DNA of 64,000 nucleotides, from contig NZ_BAABBA010000001.1 of assembly GCF_039537705.1 (NCBI RefSeq), positions 248,001 to 312,000 on the forward strand, in the 5' to 3' direction. Positions within the stretch are counted from its first letter, which is position 1; every line of letters starts with the position of its first letter. The notes beneath the pieces were generated by a model, which worked only from the letters and a program-made list of their open reading frames with translations, was not told the origin of the DNA and ran no database searches. Source of the DNA: Georgenia daeguensis. Its GTDB lineage: Bacteria > Actinomycetota > Actinomycetes > Actinomycetales > Actinomycetaceae. Position numbers and translations under genes: made by a program. Positions 40,722 through 50,655 of this stretch are shown here, piece after piece.

Positions 40722-42968
40722 ATGGGCAATTCCGCCCCACCGACCGCAGGTGTCGGAGAGGACGACGCCCTCGTTCTGCCTGCCCCCGAACCGACGGGTG
40801 ACCTGCTGGCCGCCAACGCAGCCCTGACCGTGCTGCGCCAGCTCCCCGACGGCGTGATCGTCGTCGCCCAGCACGCCGACGGGTCCTGGCGGGTGCTGAT
40901 GGCGAACGACGCCGCCGTGGAGCTGTCGGGCATCAGCCGCACCCGCCTCCTCCAGGGCGGATCGGAGCTTCTCCGGCTCACCGGCATCGACGAGAAGGGC
41001 GCCCGCGAGCTCGCGGAGGCGTTCGCCGGCGGCCGCGCGACGCGGGTGACGGCCCTGGTGGGCAGGGCGGACGGCAGGCGGCTGTGGGCCGAGCTCGACC
41101 TGAGCCCGCTGGACGTGCCGGCCTCGGACTGGAAGCTGTGGGCCGCGGTCGTCCGCGACGTCTCGGCCCAGGTCGAGAACGCCAAGCTCGAGCAGGTCCG
41201 CCTCGACATCGAACGTCGGGCACGGCTGGCCCTGAGCATCGTCGCCCGGGTCTCGGACCTCCTCCAGGAGCCCGACTCCGCCGACGTGCTGCGTGCCATC
41301 GCCGACCTCGTCACCCGCCAGGTGGTGGCGTGGAGCGGCTTCTTCGTCCTCGGGCGCGAGCTCGAGGAGGTCGAGGCGATCGTCGACCACCCCGACGTCC
41401 GCCGTCGCCGCGTCTCCGCCGAGGATCTCGCCCAGGACCCCGTGCTCGACCTCCTCGAGGGCACCACGATGCGCACGGTGCGGCTCGAGCCGGGCGAGAC
41501 CGGGGTGCCGGGCACCGTCACCGCCGAGCTCCTGGAGCGGCTGCGCCCCCGGCTTGACGAGATGCCCAGCGCCGAGGGCAGCGTCCTGGTCCTGCCGGTC
41601 CTCGGGCGTCAGCGCACGCTCGCGCTGTTCGTCGCCCTCCCGCACCGCGGGCCCACGGCCGCGCGCATCTCCGGCGTGCCGGACCTCGGGGTGGGGGAGG
41701 AGGCGATCGCGATCCTGCCCGACGAGGTCGGGACCGTCCTCGAGCTGGTGGCGCGCCGGGTCGGCATGGCCATGGACAACGCCCAGCTGTACGTGCGCGA
41801 GCACACCCTGGCCGAGACGCTCCAGCGCTCGATGCTGCCCGAGCAGGCGGACGTGCCGGGCCTGGACGTCTGGACGTACTACGCGCCCAACGTCGAGCAC
41901 GCCCAGGTGGGCGGCGACTGGTACGACGTGGTGCACCTCGACGAGGAGACCGTCGCGGTGGTCATCGGCGACGTCGTCGGTCACGACGTGGAGGCGGCCG
42001 CCGCCATGGGGCAGCTCCGCTCCGTCGTGCGCGCCTACGCCCAGGAGCTGGTGGACCCGGGCACCGTGCTGGGTCGGGTGGACAGCCTCGTCACGGGCAT
42101 GCGCATCCCCCGCACCGCCTCCCTGGTCTACGCCACCCTGTCCCGGCGGGGCGAGGACGCGTGGGACCTGGCCTACTCCCGCGCTGGCCACCTGCCCGCC
42201 CTGCTGGTCCGCGGCGAGGAGGTCACCACGCTCGACGGCGCGGGCGGCCCTCTCATCGGGTTCGGCGGAAGCGGCCGCGCCACCGCCCGGGCCGAGGTGC
42301 TGCCCGGTGACGTCCTCGTCTTCTACACCGACGGCCTGGTCGAGCGACGCGACCGTGGCATGCGCGAGGGCCTCGAGGCGCTGGTCGAGCTCTCCTCCGC
42401 CGTGCACGCCCCCGACGCGGCCGGCGTGGGGGAGGAGCTCCTCCAGCTGGCCGACGCGCCCGAGGACGACGTCGCCGTCGTCGTCATCCGCGTCCCCGGC
42501 GGCCATGACGAGAACCACGACGGCGCAGCCCCCCGTCGTCGTCGCTGGCAGCTGCCGGCCGACGCCGCCTCCATCGGTCGCGCCCGCCACGCCGTGCGCC
42601 GGGCCTGCGAGGCCTGGGGCATCACCGACGTCGGCGCGGCCGAGCTCGTCATCTCGGAGCTGATGGCCAACGCGGTCATGCACGGCTGGGGGCGGATCGG
42701 GCTGCGGCTGCAGGCCACCGGCGACGGCCTGCGCATGGAGGTCGAGGACGCGAACCCGGCACCTCCGGTGACCCGTGAGCACCACGCCTCGCGCGTCGGT
42801 GGGTTCGGCATGCACATCGTCGACCGGCTGGCGGACTGGGGATGGCGGCCCGCCGGCGGCGGGAAGGTTGTCTGGGCGCGCCTGCGCCTGGAGCCCGGCA
42901 AGGTCGAGGGTGTCAGGTCAGAGAACGGCAGGCCGGGGAACCCGGGCGCGGAGGCGTCGGGGGACTGA
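40722..42968 (+). CDS. PAS-GAF-PP2C (SpoIIE) phosphatase fused to an anti-sigma kinase domain
   Basis: A 748-residue signalling protein. PAS at about 35-150 (LPDGVIVVAQHADGSWRVLMAN), GAF at about 170-355, a short linker, then SpoIIE/PP2C at about 385-595 with VGGDWYDVVHL, VIGDVVGHDVEAAA, AYSRAGHLPALL and VLVFYTDGLVERR. The C-terminal HATPase domain spans about 610-725 with the N-box ELVISELMANAVMH, VEDANPAPP and GFGMHIVDRLADWG. It can both dephosphorylate a STAS partner and carry a SpoIIAB/RsbW-like kinase site. The PAS/GAF parts should sense a ligand or redox state, not identified. No transmembrane segment. Neighbours are STAS genes. Confidence 0.92.
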   Translation: MGNSAPPTAGVGEDDALVLPAPEPTGDLLAANAALTVLRQLPDGVIVVAQHADGSWRVLMANDAAVELSGISRTRLLQGGSELLRLTGIDEKGARELAEAFAGGRATRVTALVGRADGRRLWAELDLSPLDVPASDWKLWAAVVRDVSAQVENAKLEQVRLDIERRARLALSIVARVSDLLQEPDSADVLRAIADLVTRQVVAWSGFFVLGRELEEVEAIVDHPDVRRRRVSAEDLAQDPVLDLLEGTTMRTVRLEPGETGVPGTVTAELLERLRPRLDEMPSAEGSVLVLPVLGRQRTLALFVALPHRGPTAARISGVPDLGVGEEAIAILPDEVGTVLELVARRVGMAMDNAQLYVREHTLAETLQRSMLPEQADVPGLDVWTYYAPNVEHAQVGGDWYDVVHLDEETVAVVIGDVVGHDVEAAAAMGQLRSVVRAYAQELVDPGTVLGRVDSLVTGMRIPRTASLVYATLSRRGEDAWDLAYSRAGHLPALLVRGEEVTTLDGAGGPLIGFGGSGRATARAEVLPGDVLVFYTDGLVERRDRGMREGLEALVELSSAVHAPDAAGVGEELLQLADAPEDDVAVVVIRVPGGHDENHDGAAPRRRRWQLPADAASIGRARHAVRRACEAWGITDVGAAELVISELMANAVMHGWGRIGLRLQATGDGLRMEVEDANPAPPVTREHHASRVGGFGMHIVDRLADWGWRPAGGGKVVWARLRLEPGKVEGVRSENGRPGNPGAEASGD

Positions 42969-43042
42969 CCCCTCCGACGCTCGCGTCGGCAGGCCCCGGC
43001 CGGCCCAGCCTGGGCTCTCGCGGTCCACCCGACCGAGGCGGG

Positions 43043-43384
43043 TCAGGCGGAGAGCTTGCCCCTCTGGACGTTGCACCGGTGCTGGTCGTCGATGCGGAAC
43101 ATGTCGAGCGCCCCGCACACCTCGAGCACGAACAGCTCCCGCTCGCTCGCCCCGCGCAGCACCGTCGCCCCGCCGCGCCTGGCGGACGCGTCCGCCAACG
43201 CCATGAGGAAGGCCGCACCGGTCGAGTCCATGAACGTCACCCGGCACAGGTCCAGAACGAGCAGCTGACGGCGCAGGCCGCTGACCCGGGCGGTGACCTC
43301 GGGGAACCGCTCTCGTTCGGCGAGATCGAGATCTCCCTCTATGGTCACGGCCGCCGAGGTTGCGGATGCCGAGATCTCGATCAT
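43043..43384 (-). CDS. Small STAS-domain protein
   Basis: A 113-residue stand-alone STAS domain. IEGDLDLAERERFPEV precedes the phospho-loop VTFMDSTGAAFLMALADAS (Ser/Thr in DSTG). The C-terminal part has RELFVLEVCGALDMFRIDD. No extra domain. It starts at ATG 43384 and converges on the phosphatase gene. Sequence differs more from the other two STAS proteins than they do from one another. Confidence 0.82.
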   Translation of the reverse strand: MIEISASATSAAVTIEGDLDLAERERFPEVTARVSGLRRQLLVLDLCRVTFMDSTGAAFLMALADASARRGGATVLRGASERELFVLEVCGALDMFRIDDQHRCNVQRGKLSA

Positions 43385-43708
43385 GCGTGTCTTCCTCCGG
43401 GGGTGCCGCGGCGCTTCGGACGGGCGGCTTCGGACGTGTCCGACGGTAACCCGGGACGAACGCGGGCGCACCCCGGCGTCACAATTCAGACAAATCGGGA
43501 CGACGACCGCGATCCAGTACACGGCGCGGACACGGACACGGACACGGCCCGCGCACGGGCACGGCCCCCGGAGACGGCCACGGCCCGGACGCGGGCCGGA
43601 GCGCGTGGCGTCCGGCCCGGTCGTGGACGAAAGGGCTCGTTCCGCGGGCGCGCTGTAGCCTCGTGGGGGCGCCGACCGGCGTCGGGAGCAGCGAGAGGAT
43701 TCAGCGAG
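43385..43708. other. Intergenic region with short tandem repeats, no gene seen
   Basis: A 324-bp gap between divergent STAS and purA genes. It contains three tandem GGACAC units at 43528-43545 and further ACGG-rich runs to about 43610. It must hold both promoters; no clear -35/-10 pair is visible. Open frames across it are not convincing. Confidence 0.5.
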
Positions 43709-44995
43709 ATGCCAGCCGTGGTGGTCGTCGGGGCGCAGTGGGGCGACGAGGGCAAGGGCAAGGCGACCGACCAGCTCAGCTCGCGCGTCGACTACGTCGT
43801 GAAGTTCAACGGCGGGAACAACGCCGGTCACACGGTGGTGGTCGGGGACGAGAAGTACGCGCTGCACCTCCTGCCCTCGGGGATCCTCTCGCCCGGGTGC
43901 GTGCCCGTGATCGGCAACGGCGTCGTCGTGGACCTCGAGGTCCTCTTCCAGGAGATCGACGGCCTCGAGGCGCGCGGCGTGGACACCTCCAAGCTGCTCG
44001 TCTCGGCAAACGCGCACATCATCCCGTCCTACAACCGCACGCTCGACAAGGTCACCGAGCGCTTCCTCGGCAAGCGGCAGATCGGCACCACCGGCCGCGG
44101 GATCGGGCCGACGTACGCGGACAAGATGAGCCGGGTGGGCCTGCGGATCCAGGACCTCTTCGACGCCTCGATCCTGCGCCAGAAGGTCGAGGGCGCCCTC
44201 GCGCAGAAGAACCAGCTCCTCGTGAAGGTCTTCAACCGCCGGGCGGTCGACGTCGACGAGATCACCGAGGAGCTGCTCTCCTACGCCGAGCGCGTGCGCC
44301 CGATGGTCGCCGACTCCTCCCTCGTGCTCAACCGGGCCCTCGACGAGGGGCAGACCATCGTCTTCGAGGCCGGGCAGGCCACGATGCTCGACGTCGACCA
44401 CGGCACCTACCCGTTCGTCACCTCCTCCTCCGCGACGGCGGCCGGGGCCTGCACCGGCTCCGGCATCGGGCCCACGCGCATCGACCGGGTGGTCGGCGTC
44501 CTCAAGGCCTACACCACCCGCGTGGGCGAGGGTCCGTTCCCCACCGAGCTGCACGACGACATGGGCGAGCGGCTGCGCTCGGTCGGCGGGGAGTACGGCA
44601 CCACGACCGGGCGGCCGCGCCGCACGGGCTGGTACGACGCCGTCGTCGCCCGCTACGCCTCGCGGGTCAACGGGCTCACCGACCTGGTCATGACCAAGCT
44701 CGACGTCCTCACCGGCCTCGAGAGGATCCCGGTCTGCGTCGCCTACGACGTCGACGGCGTCCGCCACGACGAGATGCCGGCCGACCAGTCCTCGTTCCAC
44801 CACGCGGTTCCGATCTACGAGGAGCTCGAGGGCTGGACCGAGGACATCAGCGGCGCCCGCACCTTCGAGGACCTGCCGCCGAGCGCCCAGCGCTACGTGC
44901 TCGCGATCGAGGAGATGAGCGGGTGCCGGATCTCCTCGGTCGGCGTCGGGCCCGACCGGGACGCCACCATCGTCCGCCACGACCTTCTTGACTGA
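43709..44995 (+). CDS. purA: Adenylosuccinate synthetase
   Basis: A 428-residue enzyme that joins IMP and aspartate with GTP to make adenylosuccinate, first committed step to AMP. P-loop and IMP site GAQWGDEGKGKATDQL (residues 8-23, with catalytic Asp), NGGNNAGHTVVV, IGTTGRGIGPTYADKM, DHGTYPFVTSSSATAAG and VGEGPFPTEL, all present. Length is standard. The ATG 43709 directly precedes the P-loop region; longer upstream frames are spurious. A strong hairpin terminator follows. Alone on this strand between STAS genes. Confidence 0.95.
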   Translation: MPAVVVVGAQWGDEGKGKATDQLSSRVDYVVKFNGGNNAGHTVVVGDEKYALHLLPSGILSPGCVPVIGNGVVVDLEVLFQEIDGLEARGVDTSKLLVSANAHIIPSYNRTLDKVTERFLGKRQIGTTGRGIGPTYADKMSRVGLRIQDLFDASILRQKVEGALAQKNQLLVKVFNRRAVDVDEITEELLSYAERVRPMVADSSLVLNRALDEGQTIVFEAGQATMLDVDHGTYPFVTSSSATAAGACTGSGIGPTRIDRVVGVLKAYTTRVGEGPFPTELHDDMGERLRSVGGEYGTTTGRPRRTGWYDAVVARYASRVNGLTDLVMTKLDVLTGLERIPVCVAYDVDGVRHDEMPADQSSFHHAVPIYEELEGWTEDISGARTFEDLPPSAQRYVLAIEEMSGCRISSVGVGPDRDATIVRHDLLD

Positions 44996-45029
44996 GATCG
45001 GCTGAGACGAGCGCGTCCCTCAGCGCGTG

Positions 45030-45059
45030 GAGGCGCCGCCGGTTCGCCGGCGGCGCCTC
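45030..45059. terminator. Intrinsic terminator after purA
   Basis: A perfect 13-bp stem (45030-45042 with 45047-45059) closed by a TTCG tetraloop, 34 nt after the purA stop. Convergent with a STAS gene, so it may act on both strands. Confidence 0.85.
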
Positions 45060-45109
45060 GTCGTCGGCTCCAGCGCCGCGCGCGCCGGGCCGGCGCGGGT
45101 TAGCCTGCG

Positions 45110-45634
45110 TCAGGCGGGGCTGCCGGTCTCCCGCGGTCCGTCGGCGGCGCCGTCGGCCTCCGGGAAGTCGTCGTGCAGCTCGACGACCTCGCTCAGGTGG
45201 GTGAGCTCGAGCAGGAACCGCACCGACTCGGACGCCCCGATCACACGCACGGGCGCGCTGAGCCGCTGCGTCAGGCGGGCGAGGACGGCGAGCACGGAGG
45301 AGTCCATGAAGGTGACGTTCCGGACGTCGACGTCGAGCGGCCCGTTGAGCCGGGTGATCTCGGTGGTGCAGGTCGCCAGCTCGTCGTTCATGCTCGCGTC
45401 GACCTCACCGGCCAGGACGAGGCGTGTGCGCTCGCCCGTGGTCAGCACGGCGGCGGAGCCGGACCATGCCTGCTGCTCCTCGCCGGTCGAGGCGAGGACG
45501 ACGGTCGGCTCGAGCGACATCCCGTCCGGCGGGGTCAGCGCGGGAGGCACCGACTCCGCGAACGACGTCGCCCCCTGACCGCGGGCGGCCGAGGACGCAC
45601 GGTCGGAACCGATGCTCAAAGTTCGGTCGTCCAT
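45110..45634 (-). CDS. STAS-domain anti-anti-sigma factor with long N-terminal extension
   Basis: A 174-residue protein. About 65 disordered N-terminal residues come first; the STAS domain then has ERTRLVLAGEVDASMN and VTFMDSSVLAVLARLTQRL. The usual Gly after D-S-S is Val here. SESVRFLLELTHLSEVVELHD closely resembles the first STAS protein (PDVVRFLLEVTRIGEVVDVL), so these two are paralogues. Likely a partner-switching antagonist of the nearby phosphatase/kinase protein. Divergent from the TetR gene. Confidence 0.82.
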   Translation of the reverse strand: MDDRTLSIGSDRASSAARGQGATSFAESVPPALTPPDGMSLEPTVVLASTGEEQQAWSGSAAVLTTGERTRLVLAGEVDASMNDELATCTTEITRLNGPLDVDVRNVTFMDSSVLAVLARLTQRLSAPVRVIGASESVRFLLELTHLSEVVELHDDFPEADGAADGPRETGSPA

Positions 45635-45687
45635 GGGTCACTCCCGGAGAATTCACACCGACTGGCCTCGATGTCGCGCGGTGGTCG

Positions 45688-45704
45688 CACTGTTTACAGT
45701 GTAA
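45688..45704. promoter_or_regulatory. Candidate TetR operator in a divergent promoter
   Basis: CACTGT-TT-ACAGTG (45688-45701), a perfect 6-bp inverted repeat, overlaps TTACA-G-TGTAA (45694-45704). It lies between the STAS gene (minus) and the TetR gene (plus), in a short AT-richer stretch. The TTACAnTGTAA form is of the kind bound by TetR repressors with a TetR_C-type ligand domain, so autoregulation by the gene at 45835 is likely. Confidence 0.55.
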
Positions 45705-45834
45705 GGGCATGGGTGCCCCCGGGGGAACGGGTGATCGCCAGGCGTTCGCGGGGGCCCAGGGCCGCCGGGCGGGGCCCGGGAGCGCCGCCTAGACTGGGAG
45801 CTCGGGCACGCTCCCAACAGAGACGACACCACCC

Positions 45835-46542
45835 ATGAAGGACACGGCTCCCACCGACCTGGGTTCCCGGCCGCGGCTCAGCCGCGAGCGCATCGTCCTC
45901 GAGGCGCTGCGCGTCGTCGACGACGAGGGCCTGCAGGCGCTGAGCATGCGCCGCCTCGGATCGCTGCTGGGGGTGGAGGCGATGTCCCTCTACCGGTACG
46001 TCAACGGCCGGGAGGACCTCCTCGAGGCGATCGTGGAACACCTCACCGACGGGCTGCGCCTCACGCCCCAGACGCCCGTGTCGGCCGTCGACGGCTGGCA
46101 GGCCTACCTGCAGTGGCTCGCGCATGAGGTCCGCCGCGTGGCGCACGCCCACCCGCAGGTCTTCCCCCTCATCGCCACCCGGCACCCGGCCGCCCCCTGG
46201 CTGCGTCCGCCTCTGCGCAGCCTCGACGTGGTGGAGGACTTCCTCGCCGTGCTGACCCGGCAGGGCTTCGGTGACGAGGCGGCCGCGGCGGCGTACCGGG
46301 CGTTCTCCAGCTTCCTCATCGGCCACCTGCTCCTGGAGGCGAGCCAGCTCGGCGGCTCCACGGTGCCCGGCGAGCCGCTCGACGAGGGGGACCCGAACGC
46401 CAGCAGCTCCGACCTCGAGCTCGCGGACTACCCGACCATCAGGCGGCTCGAGCCGGAGCTGTCGCAGGACCGCTCCGACGAGGAGTTCGAGAGCGCGCTG
46501 GAGGAGCTGCTGGACCGGATCGCCCGGACCCAGCGCGGCTGA
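45835..46542 (+). CDS. TetR family regulator, tetracycline-repressor-like C-terminal domain
   Basis: A 235-residue regulator. HTH at about 15-65: SRERIVLEALRVVDDEGLQA, then SMRRLGSLLGVEAMSLYRYV with the signature AMSLYRYVNGREDLLEA. The C-terminal domain is of the TetR_C_1 class (AHEVRRVAHAHPQVFPLIA, FLIGHLLLEASQLG). The usual role is repression of a transporter or its own gene, with release by a small drug-like ligand. No transporter is adjacent. A palindromic operator lies 130 bp upstream. The stop is 3 nt from the convergent RamB-like gene. Confidence 0.88.
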   Translation: MKDTAPTDLGSRPRLSRERIVLEALRVVDDEGLQALSMRRLGSLLGVEAMSLYRYVNGREDLLEAIVEHLTDGLRLTPQTPVSAVDGWQAYLQWLAHEVRRVAHAHPQVFPLIATRHPAAPWLRPPLRSLDVVEDFLAVLTRQGFGDEAAAAAYRAFSSFLIGHLLLEASQLGGSTVPGEPLDEGDPNASSSDLELADYPTIRRLEPELSQDRSDEEFESALEELLDRIARTQRG

Positions 46543-46545
46543 CGC

Positions 46546-48021
46546 TCAGTCCGCCGTCGGGGCGTGGCGCTCCAGGAAGTCGTAGAGCTCGACGTCGTCC
46601 ACCCCGGGGAACGTCCCGGCGGGCAAGGGGCTCAGGACGTGGGCGTGCATCGCCGCGCTCGGCCAGGACCTGTCCTGCCAGCGGGCGGCCACGGCCTCCG
46701 CGGGCCGCCGGCAGCACGACTCGTCCGGGCACGAGGACGCAGCCCGCCGGGTCGTCTCGCGTCCACGGAACCATTTCGCGTGGGCGAAGGGCACGCCGAG
46801 GGTGATGGAGAACTCGCTGTCCCGGCCCGACCCGGTCTGCGTGCTGCACCAGTAGGTGCCCGCGGGGGTGTCCGTGTACTGGAAGTACTCCGTGGAGCGG
46901 TTGCGCCGCGCGAACGCCGAGCGGGCGGCCCAGCGCCGGCACAGGGGCTGGCCCTCGATCGCGCCCGTGGCGTCGGCCGGCAGGGGCACGCCGTCGTTGG
47001 CGTAGCCGCGGTACATCGCGCCGTCGTCGTTGGCCCGGATGAAGTGGGTGGGGATGCCCATCAGCGCGGTGGCGAGGTTGGTGAAGCGCTGCGCCGCCGA
47101 GTGGTGCGTGATGCCGAACGCGTCGCGGAAGTCCTCCATCGCCAGGTCCTTCTCCGCCTTCTTGCCCTCGAGGAAGGTCTGGGCCGCGAACCGCGGGACC
47201 AGGCAGCACGCCGTGAAGTAGGCGATCTGCTGGCGCTGACGGAGGAAGTCACCGTAGGAGGCGGGACGTTGGTGCCCGAACAGCCGGTGGGCCATCGCCT
47301 GCAGCGCGAGCGAGCGCAGCCCGTACCCGCCAGGGATCGACGCGGGCGGCAGGTAGATCCGCCCGTTCTCCAGGTCGGTGACGGTGCGGGTGGAGTGCGG
47401 CAGGTCGTCGACGTGGATGATCGTGAACCCGAGCCGCTCGGCCATCTGCGCCACCATGTGGTGCGTCAGCGCCCCGCCCGTGTACCCGACCGCGCGGACC
47501 TGCTCCTCGGCGAGCGTCTCGATCTCGGGCACGTAGTTGTCGTGCGACTGCATCTCCAGGCGCAGCTCGGTGTTGATCCGGCGCGCCTCCTCGGGCGTCG
47601 CGATCGTCGCCCGCGCCCGGCGCTCCAGCTCGGCGTGCAGGGCCACGAGCGACTCCAGCGCGTCCAGCGGCAGCCGACGACCCGGACGCACCGCGGGCGC
47701 GCCCAGAGAGGCGAACAGCGGACCCCGCTGCGCCTGCTCGAGGGCGATCTCCAGGGCGGCGCGGCGGTCCGGCGGCGGAGCGGGCGTGAGGAGGTCCGCG
47801 GCGGTGGTCCCGAGGGTCTCCGCGATGGCCGTGAGGAGGGAGAGCCGCGGCTCCCGGCGTCCGTTCTCCACCAGGGAGAGCTGGCTGGTCGTGGAGCCGA
47901 CGGCGGACGCGAGCTCGCGCAGCGTCATGCCCCGCGCGGTACGGGCGTGGCGGATGCGACGCCCGAGAACGAGCGGATCTGCTGCCGGTCTGGTTGTCTG
48001 GTCGGAGTTCTCCAGCGACAT
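46546..48021 (-). CDS. XRE-family short-chain fatty acyl regulator (RamB-like)
   Basis: A 491-residue regulator. XRE HTH at about 18-75 (LGRRIRHARTARGMTLRELA, TTSQLSLVENGRREPRLSLL). A middle IrrE/ImmA-like region has the peptidase-motif position reading AMAHRLFGH, without the Glu of HExxH, so likely not catalytic. The C-terminal domain carries the Cys cluster SCPDESCCRRPAEA typical of RamB/ScfR proteins, which respond to acyl-CoA or short-chain acid status. RamB represses acetate genes in Corynebacterium. It starts at ATG 48021; the longer frame would run into the operator. Divergent from pck across a promoter with a perfect palindrome. Confidence 0.85.
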   Translation of the reverse strand: MSLENSDQTTRPAADPLVLGRRIRHARTARGMTLRELASAVGSTTSQLSLVENGRREPRLSLLTAIAETLGTTAADLLTPAPPPDRRAALEIALEQAQRGPLFASLGAPAVRPGRRLPLDALESLVALHAELERRARATIATPEEARRINTELRLEMQSHDNYVPEIETLAEEQVRAVGYTGGALTHHMVAQMAERLGFTIIHVDDLPHSTRTVTDLENGRIYLPPASIPGGYGLRSLALQAMAHRLFGHQRPASYGDFLRQRQQIAYFTACCLVPRFAAQTFLEGKKAEKDLAMEDFRDAFGITHHSAAQRFTNLATALMGIPTHFIRANDDGAMYRGYANDGVPLPADATGAIEGQPLCRRWAARSAFARRNRSTEYFQYTDTPAGTYWCSTQTGSGRDSEFSITLGVPFAHAKWFRGRETTRRAASSCPDESCCRRPAEAVAARWQDRSWPSAAMHAHVLSPLPAGTFPGVDDVELYDFLERHAPTAD

Positions 48022-48024
48022 GGA

Positions 48025-48046
48025 TTGACAGTAGCGAAACTTTCGC
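48025..48046 (+). promoter_or_regulatory. pck promoter -35 element with RamB-type palindrome
   Basis: A consensus TTGACA is at 48025-48030 and a perfect palindrome GCGAAA-C-TTTCGC at 48034-48046, inside what would be the -35/-10 spacer. The -10 (TTTACA-like, 48051-48056) is weak. The palindrome is also 13 nt from the start codon of the divergent regulator. Related to RamB sites (AAAGTTTGCAAA-like), so both genes may be controlled from it; binding is inferred. Confidence 0.65.
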
Positions 48047-48147
48047 ACTTTTTACATCTATCTTGGCTTGAGAGGAGTCCTCCGATGGGCGCAGAGTGGA
48101 AACAGGGCGTGGAGCAGCGCCCGCAGGACACCTCGGAGGACAGCAGG

Positions 48148-49989
<1,842 letters not shown>

Positions 49990-49994
49990 CAGAA

Positions 49995-50039
49995 CCGACC
50001 GCGCCCCTACCTGCTGCGGGCGGGCGGGGGCGCGGCCGG
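49995..50039 (+). terminator. Hairpin after pck
   Basis: 49995-50007 and 50027-50039 pair over 13 bp with one mismatch, 6 nt after the pck stop, loop 19 nt. No T-tract. Confidence 0.55.
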
Positions 50040-50094
50040 TGACGGCGCCTCGTCGGGTGTGTGCGGGCGAGCGCGAGACCGTCGCAGCGCGCAA

Positions 50095-50140
50095 CGAGGT
50101 CGAGGAGATGGTCGCGATCCGCGCCATCTCCTCGACCTCG
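50095..50140. repeat. Perfect 17-bp inverted repeat between pck and DUF2249
   Basis: CGAGGTCGAGGAGATGG (50095-50111) is followed by a 12-nt spacer and its exact complement (50124-50140); pairing resumes outside with one mismatch. It lies between convergent genes and could be a bidirectional terminator, but it is longer than is usual and lies 45 nt from the DUF2249 stop, so a repeat-type element is possible. Confidence 0.8.
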
Positions 50141-50184
50141 CTGCGTCTGATCGTCGCCCGCCGGTTGGTGGGCCCGCCGGTCTG

Positions 50185-50490
50185 TCAGCGGCGGGTGAGC
50201 CGCAGCGTCCAGGCCTCCGGGCCGCTCTCGAGGTAGCGCACATCGAAGGCGCCGGGCTCACGCTGCTCGATCTGGGCCAGCAGCGGCTTCGGGTCGTGCG
50301 GGGCCACGAGGTCGAGCGCGAAGCCGGGGGCGATCGCGCCCAGCGCCCCGAAGACGGTGGCGTGACGGATGGCGTGCGGCACTGCCCGCACGTCCAGCGC
50401 CGGGACGGACTCGTCGTGCCCGCAGCCGCAGGCGCAGCCACCGCCCGCGTCGGCCTTCGTGCTGGTGATCGTGACGTCCTCGACGGCCAT
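50185..50490 (-). CDS. DUF2249 domain protein
   Basis: A 101-residue protein. N-terminal ACGCG-type segment (GGGCACGCGHDES), with three Cys and a His that could bind metal, then the DUF2249 fold: ALDVRAVPHAIRHATVFGAL and DLVAPHDPKPLLAQIEQREP. The family is TusA-like and often found with nitrosative-stress or sulfur genes; its role is not known. It starts at ATG 50490, with a possible SD at AAGGGC ten bases upstream. Monocistronic. Confidence 0.8.
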   Translation of the reverse strand: MAVEDVTITSTKADAGGGCACGCGHDESVPALDVRAVPHAIRHATVFGALGAIAPGFALDLVAPHDPKPLLAQIEQREPGAFDVRYLESGPEAWTLRLTRR

Positions 50491-50655
50491 GGTGGTGCCC
50501 TTCGTTCGGTAGGAATGCTCCCTCACCAGATTAGGCGAGGACAATTCCGTGAAAAAGACGATCGGTCGCCGGTGGCATGCCGGCGTCGGGGCAGGCAGGT
50601 GCCCGGCGGGTGGGCGGGGCGGGAGGAGCGGGCCGCGGGTGGTTACCCTCTGCGC

